The notes: generated by a model not told the origin, from the letters alone. 45,441 nucleotides of DNA from JBBQER01 sp052148155 (GCA_052148155.1 JBKQIY010000206.1:1-45441), one strand, 5' to 3'. Shown: positions 9,210 through 16,536, counted from the stretch's first letter. Numbers and translations: made by a program.

Positions 9210-10103
9210 ATGGGCAGAGAACTCTCGTCGCCTCGAACGGGCACGACATTCGCGACCGCCTTGTTTCGTCGACCGCGGCCGCTCGTCGACGTGCGCGAGG
9301 AGGTGCCCGTCCCCGACGCGAGCGCGTCGCGACATCGGTGGCCGCCGTCTGGACGCCGGTGGTCGCGTCGAGCGAGAACTTGCCTGGTCCGACTGACTGT
9401 CGTCGCGGTGGTTCTGTCGGTGTTGGTGAGCTCGGCTGGGTTCGTCTACGAGCTCACGTTGCCGAGCGTCCGGAATGCTCCGGCCCGTGTGGCCGCGATT
9501 GTCCGCACCCACCATGCAGAGCTCGGCACCCTTCCGGTACCAACCAAGCTGGCTGCGGCGGTTGTCGCGGTCGAGGACGAACACTTCTACTCGAACGTGT
9601 TCGTCAACGTGTTCGACGGAGCTGCACGCGGCGGACTCGCGGCGCTTCGCCAGAGTGGGGACCCGGGTGGCAGCACCATCGCCCAGCAACTCGCCAAACA
9701 GCTCTACCCCCATGGCGCGGGGCTCGGCGGGACGATCGACGAGATCGGGCTCGGCGTGAAGCTGTCGTTGACGTTTTCGAAATCGCAGATCCTCGCCATG
9801 TACCTCAACTCGATCTATTACGGCCATGGGTTTTGGGGCGATACGGCGGCCGCGCGCGGCTACTTCGGTACGGATCCCGACCATCTCTCCTGGGCCGAGG
9901 CCGCCATGCTCGCCGGTCTGCCCCAAGCACCGTCGGCGTATGACCCGGTCGAACATCTGGCCTTGGCCAAATACCGCCAGCGTCACGTCCTCGAGCTGCT
10001 CGTTGTGAACCACGATCTCAGCCAGGCGCAGTCCGACGCCGCTTACTGGGCAGCCCTTCCCTTACGCGGCACCGAACCGGCCGGCGCGGATAGAGCTGCG
10101 TGA
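9210..10103 (+). CDS. Monofunctional GT51 peptidoglycan glycosyltransferase
   Basis: 297 aa. A basic cytoplasmic tail and one transmembrane helix (about 60-82) precede a GT51 domain, the fold that polymerises lipid II into glycan strands outside the membrane. Seen motifs: motif 1 VEDEHFYSN, with the catalytic Glu at 122; motif 2 GGSTIAQQLAKQLYP at 153; a motif 3-like DEIGLGVKL with Glu178; motif 4 KSQILAMYLNSIYYG; and a motif 5-like RQRHVLELL. The usual final His of motif 1 (EDxxFxxH) is Asn or shifted, and the Glu of ILExYLN is Ala. No transpeptidase domain follows, so this is an MtgA-like stand-alone enzyme. ATG 9210 follows an in-frame stop, with weak GAAG upstream. It is single-gene, with the sensor kinase convergent downstream. 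Confidence 0.9.
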   Translation: MGRELSSPRTGTTFATALFRRPRPLVDVREEVPVPDASASRHRWPPSGRRWSRRARTCLVRLTVVAVVLSVLVSSAGFVYELTLPSVRNAPARVAAIVRTHHAELGTLPVPTKLAAAVVAVEDEHFYSNVFVNVFDGAARGGLAALRQSGDPGGSTIAQQLAKQLYPHGAGLGGTIDEIGLGVKLSLTFSKSQILAMYLNSIYYGHGFWGDTAAARGYFGTDPDHLSWAEAAMLAGLPQAPSAYDPVEHLALAKYRQRHVLELLVVNHDLSQAQSDAAYWAALPLRGTEPAGADRAA

Positions 10104-10327
10104 GGATCCGCGAAGAATCGGCCAAGACGTGAACTGCCGGCCGATGCGGGCTCGACCGGTCCGCAGTTCCGACTGAGTGTTCAACGGCACTCGTCCAGTG
10201 TCGGGAGGTCGTCGCGCGGCGTGCGCGGGTACGAGCGTGATGGGTGTCAGTCCGGAAAGGGTGATCTGCGTCGCGGGCGAACCGGCAGGGTCGGATCGGG
10301 GAGCTCGAGGGTTGCGATGGTGCCGCC

Positions 10328-11668
10328 TCACGTCCGTGCGGTGATGGCGACGGAACCGTTGTGGAGCGTTGCGATCTCTTTGACGATTGCGAGTCCAAGG
10401 CCGGAGCCGGGCCGCGTCCGAGCGCTGTCGGTTCGGTAAAAACGATCGAAGACGCGCTGCCGTTCCTCGGTGCTGATGCCGGTCCCGCGGTCGCAGACCT
10501 GTATGCGGGCTCCTTCGACCACAACATCAATGGCCGTGTCGGACGGACTGAACTTGAGCGCGTTGTCGATCAGGTTCGAAACGGCACGGTCGATCGTGTT
10601 CGTGCGGACCTCCATTTCGGCGGGCTCGCGCCGCTGGAGCGTGATGACGCGGCGGCTACGCCGTTGATAGCGGGCCACGACCTGTTCGGTGAGGTCACCG
10701 AGATCGACGCGTTCGACGGGTTCCGCGACTCGTGTCTCGGTTGCGAGCTCGACGAGCTCAGCGACGAGATCGGTGAGCTCTTTGAGTTCTACGTCGGTCT
10801 CTGCGAGCAGCTCCGTCCGGTCCTTCTCGCTGATCGCGCGTGAACGGATCAGGACGTCGATGTTGGTACGGATTGCCGTCAATGGGGTGCGGAGTTCGTG
10901 GCTCGCATCCATGACGAGATGCTGCTGTTGCTCGCGTGAGGTGTTCAGTGCGCCGACCATGTCGTGCAACGTGACCAGCATGGTGTTGAAGCTTGTCGCG
11001 AGCCGTCCGATCTCATCCCGTCGTTCGATGGGGATCTGATTGGCCAGGTCCTGGGTCTGTGCGACATAGGTGGTGGCCTCGGTGAGCTGCTCGATGGGGC
11101 GGACGGTCCGACGTGCGATGAGCCACGCGAGGATCGCGGCGAGCATTGTGCCGGCCACCGCGATCAGCAATAGTCGTCCGTCGAGCGTCGCGAGGAGGTG
11201 ATTGTCGCTCTCGATGCTGCGGCCGATTTGCGCGGCGCCGCCCCGTGGGAGCGCGACCGTCAAGATCCGGAACGGCGTGCCCTGAATCGTCGCATCCCGA
11301 AACCGTGGCCGGCCACCCGACCTTGCGAGCGTCAGATCGCGGCCGTCAACCGGAAATGTCGGCTGGCCCTGGATCGATGACGTGACCGTGCCGTTCGCGC
11401 TCAGAATCTGCGTCAGGGCATCCGGATCGGCGAGCGGCACGCGATCATCGGGATCCGTTCCGGCGTTGCCGTCGAAGGCATCGCTGGGGTCGGACGGAAG
11501 CGCTCCGGATGGCGCCTGGGTGAAACGCGCAGCCCGTTGGATCAGGAACTGATCGGTCGCTGATCGCAACTGACGGCTCGCGATGACGTGCGCCGCGAAG
11601 ACACAACCCACGACCACAAGCGCGAACGTCACCGAGACAATGAGCAACAGGCGAACCCGCAGGCTCAT
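10328..11668 (-). CDS. MprB-like two-component sensor histidine kinase (orphan)
   Basis: About 446 aa from the ATG at 11668; a TTG at 11701 is the alternative start. Architecture: TM1 at about 4-26, an extracytoplasmic sensor of about 140 aa, TM2 at about 166-186, HAMP, then HisKA with the phospho-acceptor in DASHELRTPLTAIR (His about 257). The HATPase_c has an N box (NLIDNALKFS), a G1 box (DRGTGIS), an F box (VFDRFYR) and a G2 box (GSGLGLAIVKEI). All catalytic boxes are intact. Relatives such as MprB sense envelope stress and phosphorylate an OmpR-type regulator. No response-regulator gene lies on either side here, so the partner is elsewhere or the gene has been separated from it. The neighbouring transglycosylase fits an envelope role, which is inference. 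Confidence 0.93.
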   Translation of the reverse strand: MSLRVRLLLIVSVTFALVVVGCVFAAHVIASRQLRSATDQFLIQRAARFTQAPSGALPSDPSDAFDGNAGTDPDDRVPLADPDALTQILSANGTVTSSIQGQPTFPVDGRDLTLARSGGRPRFRDATIQGTPFRILTVALPRGGAAQIGRSIESDNHLLATLDGRLLLIAVAGTMLAAILAWLIARRTVRPIEQLTEATTYVAQTQDLANQIPIERRDEIGRLATSFNTMLVTLHDMVGALNTSREQQQHLVMDASHELRTPLTAIRTNIDVLIRSRAISEKDRTELLAETDVELKELTDLVAELVELATETRVAEPVERVDLGDLTEQVVARYQRRSRRVITLQRREPAEMEVRTNTIDRAVSNLIDNALKFSPSDTAIDVVVEGARIQVCDRGTGISTEERQRVFDRFYRTDSARTRPGSGLGLAIVKEIATLHNGSVAITART

Positions 11669-11861
11669 GACACGCCGCGATGCGGCTTCATCGCGCACCA
11701 ACCGTACGGCCGAGGAACCGAACGTCTTGTAGTGCGCCGTCGCGCCCCGCGCCGGGGGTCTCTGCCCTCGGTCCGCACCGTCGCGACCATGGCCAACTAG
11801 TAGCTCACCTGGGTAAGACCGAGGTGAGAACCCGTTCCAGGACTTACCCGGAATCGGCGTA
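11669..11861. promoter_or_regulatory. Divergent upstream region of the sensor kinase and small ORF
   Basis: Non-coding spacer between divergent genes, presumably holding promoters in both directions. The tract TAAGACC (about 11814-11820) and the following GGTGAG were noted, but no -10/-35 pair is clear enough to call. Confidence 0.3.
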
Positions 11862-12035
11862 ATGCATCCAGACAGACTGGACGGACCCTTCTACGACCGC
11901 GTCTTAGGCGATTCTTACGAATTCTTCAATCTGTTCTCGCGCCGTCAGGCAATTGTCCGGCGTATAACGGTCGTGGCGAGCTCTGTGCACCGTGTCCTTG
12001 AGGCGCGGGCGCGTTGGAGAGGCCCAGCGGATTGA
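11862..12035 (+). CDS. Possible 57-aa small protein upstream of the cytochrome
   Basis: A short open frame beginning MHPDRLDGPFYDRVL and rich in Arg towards its end. Its TGA stop (12033-12035) overlaps the TTG start of the next gene (12032-12034), the kind of overlap used for translational coupling. Against it: no Shine-Dalgarno before ATG 11862, several codons unusual for this genome (TTA, ATA, TCT), and no known family. It is kept as a low-confidence call because the overlap decides between the two possible starts of the next gene. Confidence 0.3.
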   Translation: MHPDRLDGPFYDRVLGDSYEFFNLFSRRQAIVRRITVVASSVHRVLEARARWRGPAD

Positions 12036-12649
12036 CCATTCGTACCGATGTTTCGACGGCGCGCGAAGAAGCAGGCTCAGGTGTCGCCGGAAACGCCCGC
12101 ATCACGGGAACATTCGGCGCTGTGATATTCGTGCTGTTGTTTCTCGAGGGCATCACGGTGCTTCGTGTTCGAGCACTCATCTCGATGCACGTGTTCCTGG
12201 GGATGGTGCTCGTTCCGTTCGTCATCGTGAAGATCGCGAGCACCGGGTACCGATTCGTTCGCTACTACGGCGGCGACACGGCCTATGCGGACAAAGGGCC
12301 GCCGCCCTTGGTCTTGCGCATGCTCGGACCTATCGTTGTCGTCACCACCATCGCCCTCCTTGCGACAGGCATCGGAGCGCTGCTCACGGACCGGCGCACC
12401 GCGTGGCTCGTGCAGGCCCACAAGGCGAGTTTCATCGTGTGGTTCGGAGCGATGACCGTCCACGTGTTGGGCCACGCGCTCGAGACCCCGGCGCTGGTCG
12501 TCGCCGACCTGCGGCGCGACGCACAGCATCACACTCCCGGCGCGCTGACTCGGATCATTCTCCTGGTCGTCACCGTCGCGACCGGGATCGCGCTCGGCAT
12601 CGTTTCCATCGGCTGGACCCACCACTGGCAAGCCGTGCACATGCGCTGA
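12032..12649 (+). CDS. Cytochrome b561-like four-helix membrane protein
   Basis: About 205 aa. Start chosen at TTG 12032 because GGAGAGG lies about 8 bases upstream; an in-frame TTG at 12014 is possible. Four hydrophobic segments are visible: GAVIFVLLFLEGITVL, VFLGMVLVPFVIVKIAS, IVVVTTIALLATGIGALL, FIVWFGAMTVHVLGHALE, with perhaps a fifth, ILLVVTVATGIALGIV. Histidines sit at helix positions suited to bis-His haem b ligation: SMHVFL, QAHKAS and VHVLGH. This pattern is that of cytochrome b561 / DUF4405-type quinol-linked membrane electron carriers. The electron donor and acceptor are not encoded nearby. The family is judged from topology and His placement, not from a unique motif. Confidence 0.7.
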   Translation: MTIRTDVSTAREEAGSGVAGNARITGTFGAVIFVLLFLEGITVLRVRALISMHVFLGMVLVPFVIVKIASTGYRFVRYYGGDTAYADKGPPPLVLRMLGPIVVVTTIALLATGIGALLTDRRTAWLVQAHKASFIVWFGAMTVHVLGHALETPALVVADLRRDAQHHTPGALTRIILLVVTVATGIALGIVSIGWTHHWQAVHMR

Positions 12650-12856
12650 GGGCCACACGAGTCGACGGCCCTTCGTCCGAGCAGTGGGCGTGCGTCAACG
12701 GTCGGCCGGGCCGCGGTTGCGCGATGCTCGCGATGCTCATGACCTTTCACAGTTTCCGAGGAATCGCCGGAGCCGACCCGGTGCACGCGCGGTAGACCAG
12801 GCCATTTCGGTAGGTACACAGGCTGCAAAAACGGCAGTCGTCGGTTGGGGCCGACC

Positions 12857-12870
12857 AAGTTGCGCAACTT
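12857..12870. promoter_or_regulatory. Perfect 14-bp palindrome, candidate operator
   Basis: AAGTTGCGCAACTT is identical to its reverse complement. It lies in the non-coding gap of about 420 bases between the cytochrome gene and the hydroxyacid dehydrogenase gene, about 200 bases before the latter. Dimeric helix-turn-helix regulators bind such sites. No regulator gene is adjacent, so the binder is unknown. Confidence 0.45.
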
Positions 12871-12943
12871 CCTCAGCCGAGAGGAGGCTTGCTATCGAAT
12901 CGCTTCGCGCTGTTCGCTGCCTGCGAATGAACGTGATGGGAAA

Positions 12944-12960
12944 CATCAAACATCTTGATG
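12944..12960. promoter_or_regulatory. CATCAA-N5-TTGATG inverted repeat, candidate operator
   Basis: Six-base arms with a five-base spacer give a 17-bp imperfect dyad, about 110 bases upstream of the dehydrogenase start. TAAGCT at 13024-13029 is a possible -10 box downstream of it, so the dyad would lie near -75 to -90 of that promoter. A role as an operator is inferred from symmetry and position only. Confidence 0.35.
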
Positions 12961-13071
12961 GCGCGACGTACGGTTCAAACCTCCTGCGAAACGACACGGA
13001 GAAACGCGTGGTCCGCCACGCTCTAAGCTTTGCGCGACGGGTCCGTGCGTCGAGAGTTGGGTGCGGCGGAT

Positions 13072-13998
13072 ATGGCTGGGTTAGCGGTCGGCATCGTCGG
13101 TGCCGGTGGCGTGGGGGTGGCAACGGCATCCGCTTTGATCATGCGCGGTCTTGCTGGTCGAGTCACCATCTACAGCCGGGACGGCGGTGCCGCGCACGGT
13201 CTCGCCCTTGACTTTATGCACGCCCGACCGTTGCTGGCGCACATCGAAGTACGCGGCCGTGGTCTCGACGAGGTCGAACGCGAGGACATTCTGGTCATCA
13301 CCGCCGGTCACCACACGACACCGGGCGAGACCCGCCTCGACATGTTGCAGAAGAACGTCGTCGTCATGGACGACATCGCGACCGCGGTCGAGGCGGGCCA
13401 CCTGCCGCGTCTGGCGCTCGTTGTCACGAATCCCGTCGACGTCATGACCGAGTACCTCACCCGCCGATGGCACAACCAGCCCGTGGCGGTGATGGGTTCC
13501 GGGACCGCGCTCGAAACACTTCGGCTCACTGACCGCATCGCACGCGACTGCGGCGTGCACCCCCGAAGTGTGCACGCGTGGGTCGTCGGAGAACACGGCG
13601 ATTCGTGCGTATTCCTGCTCGACTCTGCCGTCGTCGGGACGTTGCCGCTCTTGGAGTTCGCGGCACAGCGTGGCATCGACCTCACGCCGGCTCACTTCGC
13701 GATCATCGAGCGCGACGTACGGGACGCAGCGTACGAGGTCCGTGACCTCAAGGGCTCCGCCGTGCAGGGCATCGGTCTCACGGTAAGCGGCCTCGTGCAC
13801 GCACTCGTCCACGAAGTGGGCGCACTCATCCCCGTATCGGTGCGGATCGGCGACCGTACCTGCGCGAGCCTGCCGTGCATCCTCGGGCCCGACGGTCCGA
13901 GCGCACCGCTTTGGCCGCACATGATTGACAGTGAAAGAGATGCGTGGGAGCGTTCGCTGGAGACGCTCGGTGCTGCGAACGAGTTATTGCCGATCTGA
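13072..13998 (+). CDS. Atypical lactate/malate dehydrogenase-family 2-hydroxyacid dehydrogenase
   Basis: 308 aa, the normal length for the family. The start is the ATG at 13072, directly before the Rossmann motif; the frame extends to a TTG at 13030. Seen: GAGGVG (10-15), the anion-binding PGETR with Arg88 (LDH Arg109), TNPVDV (119-124), Arg151 (LDH Arg171) and GEHGDS with catalytic His175 (LDH His195). Odd: the residue that separates LDH (Gln) from MDH (Arg) is Thr82. The Asp that pairs with the catalytic His (LDH Asp168) is Glu148. The acidic residue ending beta-2 that favours NAD is replaced in the YSRD stretch, which might suit NADP. So it should reduce a 2-oxoacid to an L-2-hydroxyacid, but substrate and cofactor cannot be assigned. 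It converges with the L-2-hydroxyglutarate oxidase gene 4 bases away. Confidence 0.88.
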   Translation: MAGLAVGIVGAGGVGVATASALIMRGLAGRVTIYSRDGGAAHGLALDFMHARPLLAHIEVRGRGLDEVEREDILVITAGHHTTPGETRLDMLQKNVVVMDDIATAVEAGHLPRLALVVTNPVDVMTEYLTRRWHNQPVAVMGSGTALETLRLTDRIARDCGVHPRSVHAWVVGEHGDSCVFLLDSAVVGTLPLLEFAAQRGIDLTPAHFAIIERDVRDAAYEVRDLKGSAVQGIGLTVSGLVHALVHEVGALIPVSVRIGDRTCASLPCILGPDGPSAPLWPHMIDSERDAWERSLETLGAANELLPI

Positions 13999-14002
13999 GC
14001 CG

Positions 14003-15211
14003 TCAGCAAGCGTCGAGGTCGAGCCGGGTGGCGATGGCCGCGCCGATCTCGAGCGACGCGCTCGCCGCCGGCGACGGCGCGTTCAGGACGTGCAGCGCGC
14101 GCCCCACCGAACGGAACGCGAAGTCGTCGACGAGTTCGCCGTCGGCGCGCACGGCCTGGGCTCGAACGCCCGCAGGCGCTCGAGCAAGATCGGCGCGCTC
14201 GATCTCCGGTACAAGATGCCGCACCGCCGAAGTGAACCGACGCAGACTGAGCGAACGGGTCATCTCACTCAGTCCGAAACGCCAATGGTTTCGGGCGAAC
14301 CGCCGGAACCCGGAAAACGCGACCGTGTCTCGCAGATGCCGGGCGTCGACGCGCCGCCACTCGTAGCCCTCGCGCGCAAGCGCAAGCACCGCGTTGGGCC
14401 CCGCGTGAACGTGACCGTCGACCCCGCGTGTGAGATGGACGCCAAGGAATGGAAAACGTGGATCAGGCACCGGGTAGACGAGCGTCCGAACCAGGTGCGA
14501 ACGCGACGGTATGAGCTCCCGATACTCGCCTCGAAATGCGATCACTCGCAGGTCGCCGGCGCCGTCGGGCCCGCTCACTGCCCGCGCCACCTCGTCTGCA
14601 TGCAGACCCGCGCAGGTGACGACCCGCTGCGCCTCGAAGGTGCCACCGGTCGTCTCGACGACGAGGCCCGACGCAGTGTCGGAGCCTGCCCGTACTGCGC
14701 ACCCCAGGCGGATCGCGGTACCGGCCTCCTCGATTTCCGCCGCGAGCGATCGGCACACGTCGGCGTAGTCGACGATCCCGGTGTCGAACACGTGCAGCGC
14801 GGCGACTCCGGCGACATGCGGTTCGATCTCGCGCAGACGCTCCGGCCCGATCGTCTCGGCGCGTACGCCGTTCGCGGTACAGCGTCGCTCGAGCTCGGCC
14901 AGCCGACCTCGGTCGGCGTCGTCGGAGGCGACCACGACCTTTCCACACACCGCATGGTCGATCCCGTGCTCTCGGCAGTACTCCACCATGGAGACACGGC
15001 CTGCGGAACACAGCCGCGCTTTTTCCGAACCGGGCGCGTAGTACACACCTGCGTGGATCACGCCCGAGTTCCGGCCGCTTTGATGCGCGCCGACCGTCGC
15101 CTCCTTCTCCACCACGACAACCGATCGCTGGGGATGACTGTGGGCAATCGCTCGCGCCGTGGCCAACCCGACGATCCCACCACCGATGACCAGCACATCG
15201 ACCCGTTCCAT
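14003..15211 (-). CDS. lhgO: L-2-hydroxyglutarate oxidase (LhgO-type FAD enzyme)
   Basis: 402 aa from the ATG at 15211. This DAO-fold flavoprotein oxidises L-2-hydroxyglutarate to 2-oxoglutarate, passing electrons to the membrane quinone pool or oxygen. Seen: the N-terminal FAD dinucleotide motif VIGGGIVGLATARA; an acidic end of beta-2 (VVEKE); the family-typical HQSGRNSGVIHAGVYY about 45 residues in; GxxxxYR-like FRGEYREL; FPFLGVHLT; and the C-terminal HVLNAPSPAAS, which closes the FAD site. Length and motif order fit LhgO throughout. The start is supported by TAGCGT eight bases upstream (leaderless promoter). It ends 4 bases from the end of the convergent LDH-like gene. Since LDH/MDH-family enzymes are known to make L-2-hydroxyglutarate as a by-product, a metabolite-repair link is plausible but inferred. 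Confidence 0.9.
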   Translation of the reverse strand: MERVDVLVIGGGIVGLATARAIAHSHPQRSVVVVEKEATVGAHQSGRNSGVIHAGVYYAPGSEKARLCSAGRVSMVEYCREHGIDHAVCGKVVVASDDADRGRLAELERRCTANGVRAETIGPERLREIEPHVAGVAALHVFDTGIVDYADVCRSLAAEIEEAGTAIRLGCAVRAGSDTASGLVVETTGGTFEAQRVVTCAGLHADEVARAVSGPDGAGDLRVIAFRGEYRELIPSRSHLVRTLVYPVPDPRFPFLGVHLTRGVDGHVHAGPNAVLALAREGYEWRRVDARHLRDTVAFSGFRRFARNHWRFGLSEMTRSLSLRRFTSAVRHLVPEIERADLARAPAGVRAQAVRADGELVDDFAFRSVGRALHVLNAPSPAASASLEIGAAIATRLDLDAC

Positions 15212-15219
15212 CCGACTGC

Positions 15220-15225
15220 ACGCTA
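15220..15225 (-). promoter_or_regulatory. -10 box for lhgO, leaderless-type
   Basis: TAGCGT on the minus strand, eight bases before ATG 15211. A start site 7-9 bases downstream of the box would put the mRNA 5' end at or next to the start codon. No good -35 was seen. Confidence 0.45.
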
Positions 15226-15482
15226 TTCGGTGAGCATCCGGCGCTGTGCAGCCGCGTGGCCGTCGCGTGCCGACAATCAAGATCGCTCGTCAGCGCCGAG
15301 ACGCCGAAACTTCCGCCGAGCCGCTCGTACCCGGAACCCGCCCCGCGCGCGCGTCGCGTCACCCCCGAGCGTGGATGTCGGCATCCGCACCGCTCGCTAC
15401 GTTGACGATCGGGACCAAGGGACTCTTGCGATTCAAGCGACACGCTCCCGACGCTGGCATCGGGGCATGACGGCAGCCAAGA

Positions 15483-15499
15483 ACGGAGATCGAACCCGT
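15483..15499 (-). other. tRNA T-arm-like element without a tRNA body
   Basis: On the minus strand, ACGGG-TTCGATC-TCCGT forms a 5-bp stem (one G-T) around a canonical seven-base T loop. The next seven bases (TCTTGGC) have no partner at the place where a 5' acceptor strand should be, so there is no complete tRNA. It could be a chance match or an att-site-like tRNA 3' fragment left by an integrated element. Confidence 0.25.
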
Positions 15500-15518
15500 C
15501 AACCGACCCGTGAAAAAT

Positions 15519-15550
15519 CGAAGCGTGCTGACGCGATAACGCACGCTTCG
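15519..15550. repeat. Perfect 10-bp inverted repeat (hairpin), 12-base loop
   Basis: CGAAGCGTGC at 15519-15528 is fully complementary to GCACGCTTCG at 15541-15550. No T-tract follows on either strand, so it is not a standard terminator. It sits in non-coding DNA about 300 bases upstream of lhgO and about 600 bases upstream of the SpeD-like gene. Confidence 0.6.
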
Positions 15551-16125
15551 CACCTCCCGAACCGCGACTGATGAGCAAACCTCTCGTTCTCGCGACTCGC
15601 CCTGCCGAGTCATGGTCAGGGCTGCGAATACCGGGCCGCGACCGCCGCGCGGTGCGAGAAATCGGCGCGGGCTTGTCCGTGAGTTGCGTGCTGTGTCGAG
15701 GAGCAGTGCGGTGCGGCTCGGATTCACCGCGACGAGGACCACAATCGCGAACACGTCGAATCGTGCGCCGCGAAGGTCGCCGGAACCGATACCCATCGAC
15801 CCGGAAGGCCTGCACGAGCCGAGGTCGACGGTGGAACTCAGCCGGGTACCAACCTCACGACGCCGATGCACGGCCGCCGTTGAGTATGGCGCCGACCGCG
15901 GGCCTCCCAGCCGCTGATGACGTGCGAAGGTCAACGAGCGAGCGGCGAAATCGACGAGATGCCGCCTCGAGGGCCGACTGTCACCTTCGGTCGGACCGCC
16001 CCGGGTTCCGACATCGGGCCCGTTCGATGCGAGGCTCGATCCGATCCTCACCGGCCCGACCACTGACTGCCCAACGCCGGACGCTCCATCCGGAACCTGC
16101 GAGGAAACGGGCGACTTGTCCGATT

Positions 16126-16155
16126 TTGACGGGCGAGTCACAGGAACGACAGACT
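16126..16155 (+). promoter_or_regulatory. Promoter of SpeD-like gene, leaderless-type
   Basis: TTGACG at 16126-16131, an 18-base spacer, then CAGACT at 16150-16155, six bases before ATG 16162. The -35 is good and the -10 keeps the key A and final T. This spacing favours translation from the mRNA 5' end, and supports 16162 over the ATG at 16219. Confidence 0.45.
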
Positions 16156-16161
16156 GACGGG

Positions 16162-16536
16162 ATGCGACAATCCTGCCGGGCGGCAGTTTCAGGATTTCGG
16201 GATCTCGCGCCCACGATCATGCGTCAGCGACTGGTGCTCGAGGGGACGCGTCAGCGTCGGATCTCCGAGCACGAGATTGTGGAGTATCTGTGCGGGTTGT
16301 CCGATGTGTGCGCAATGACCGTCTTGATGGATCCGGTCACCCACCGGTCGGAGCGCTACGGCTGGGCCGGCTGGATTCACTGGGAGACGTCGGGCGCACA
16401 CTTTTACGCGTGGGATGAGCCGTTCGTGTTCTTCAGCGTGGACATCTACACGTGTAAGGCTTTCGAACCGGACGACGCGATTGCGTTTACACGCGTGTTC
16501 CTCGACGCGGATGAGGTTGTCGCCAAAGAGGCGTGA
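16162..16536 (+). CDS. S-adenosylmethionine decarboxylase (SpeD)-like protein, divergent
   Basis: 124 aa, the size of a bacterial class 1B AdoMetDC proenzyme. The N-terminal FRDLAPTIMRQRLVLEG is characteristic of a divergent SpeD-like subgroup. The middle reads WETSGAHFYAW and then FFSVDIYTCKAF. By alignment with T. maritima SpeD, Ser77 matches the self-cleaving Ser63 and Cys98 matches Cys83. However, the preceding Glu is one residue too early (E75, T76, S77), and the processing His68 position is Tyr82. Canonical SpeD makes decarboxylated AdoMet for spermidine synthesis through a pyruvoyl group; here self-processing and substrate are in doubt, and no spermidine synthase gene is nearby. Some SpeD homologues have taken on other amino-acid decarboxylase roles. 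The start fits the leaderless promoter. It is convergent with the GGDEF-EAL gene. Confidence 0.75.
   Translation: MRQSCRAAVSGFRDLAPTIMRQRLVLEGTRQRRISEHEIVEYLCGLSDVCAMTVLMDPVTHRSERYGWAGWIHWETSGAHFYAWDEPFVFFSVDIYTCKAFEPDDAIAFTRVFLDADEVVAKEA

Larger units (their letters stand above)
15226..16125. other. 900-base gap with hairpin and possible membrane-protein relic
   Basis: No intact gene is supported. On the minus strand around 15640-15760, FDVFAIVVLVAVNPSRTAL resembles the hydrophobic start of an actinobacterial membrane protein, but the surrounding frame is Arg/Ser-rich nonsense, so at most it is a remnant. The hairpin at 15519-15550 and the T-arm-like element at 15483-15499 are listed separately. 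Confidence 0.35.

Noticed and set aside
9179..9943. 254-codon plus-strand frame overlapping the transglycosylase gene
   Set aside because: It is a frame-shifted shadow of the GT51 gene; all GT51 motifs are in the frame starting at 9210.
15478..15560. Candidate tRNA gene around the T-arm-like sequence
   Set aside because: No matching acceptor strand, D arm or anticodon arm could be found at proper distances.
15359..16141. 260-codon open frame on the minus strand in the lhgO-SpeD gap
   Set aside because: Composition is Arg/Ser/Gly-rich without domains or ribosome site; only one short hydrophobic stretch looks protein-like, so at most a remnant.
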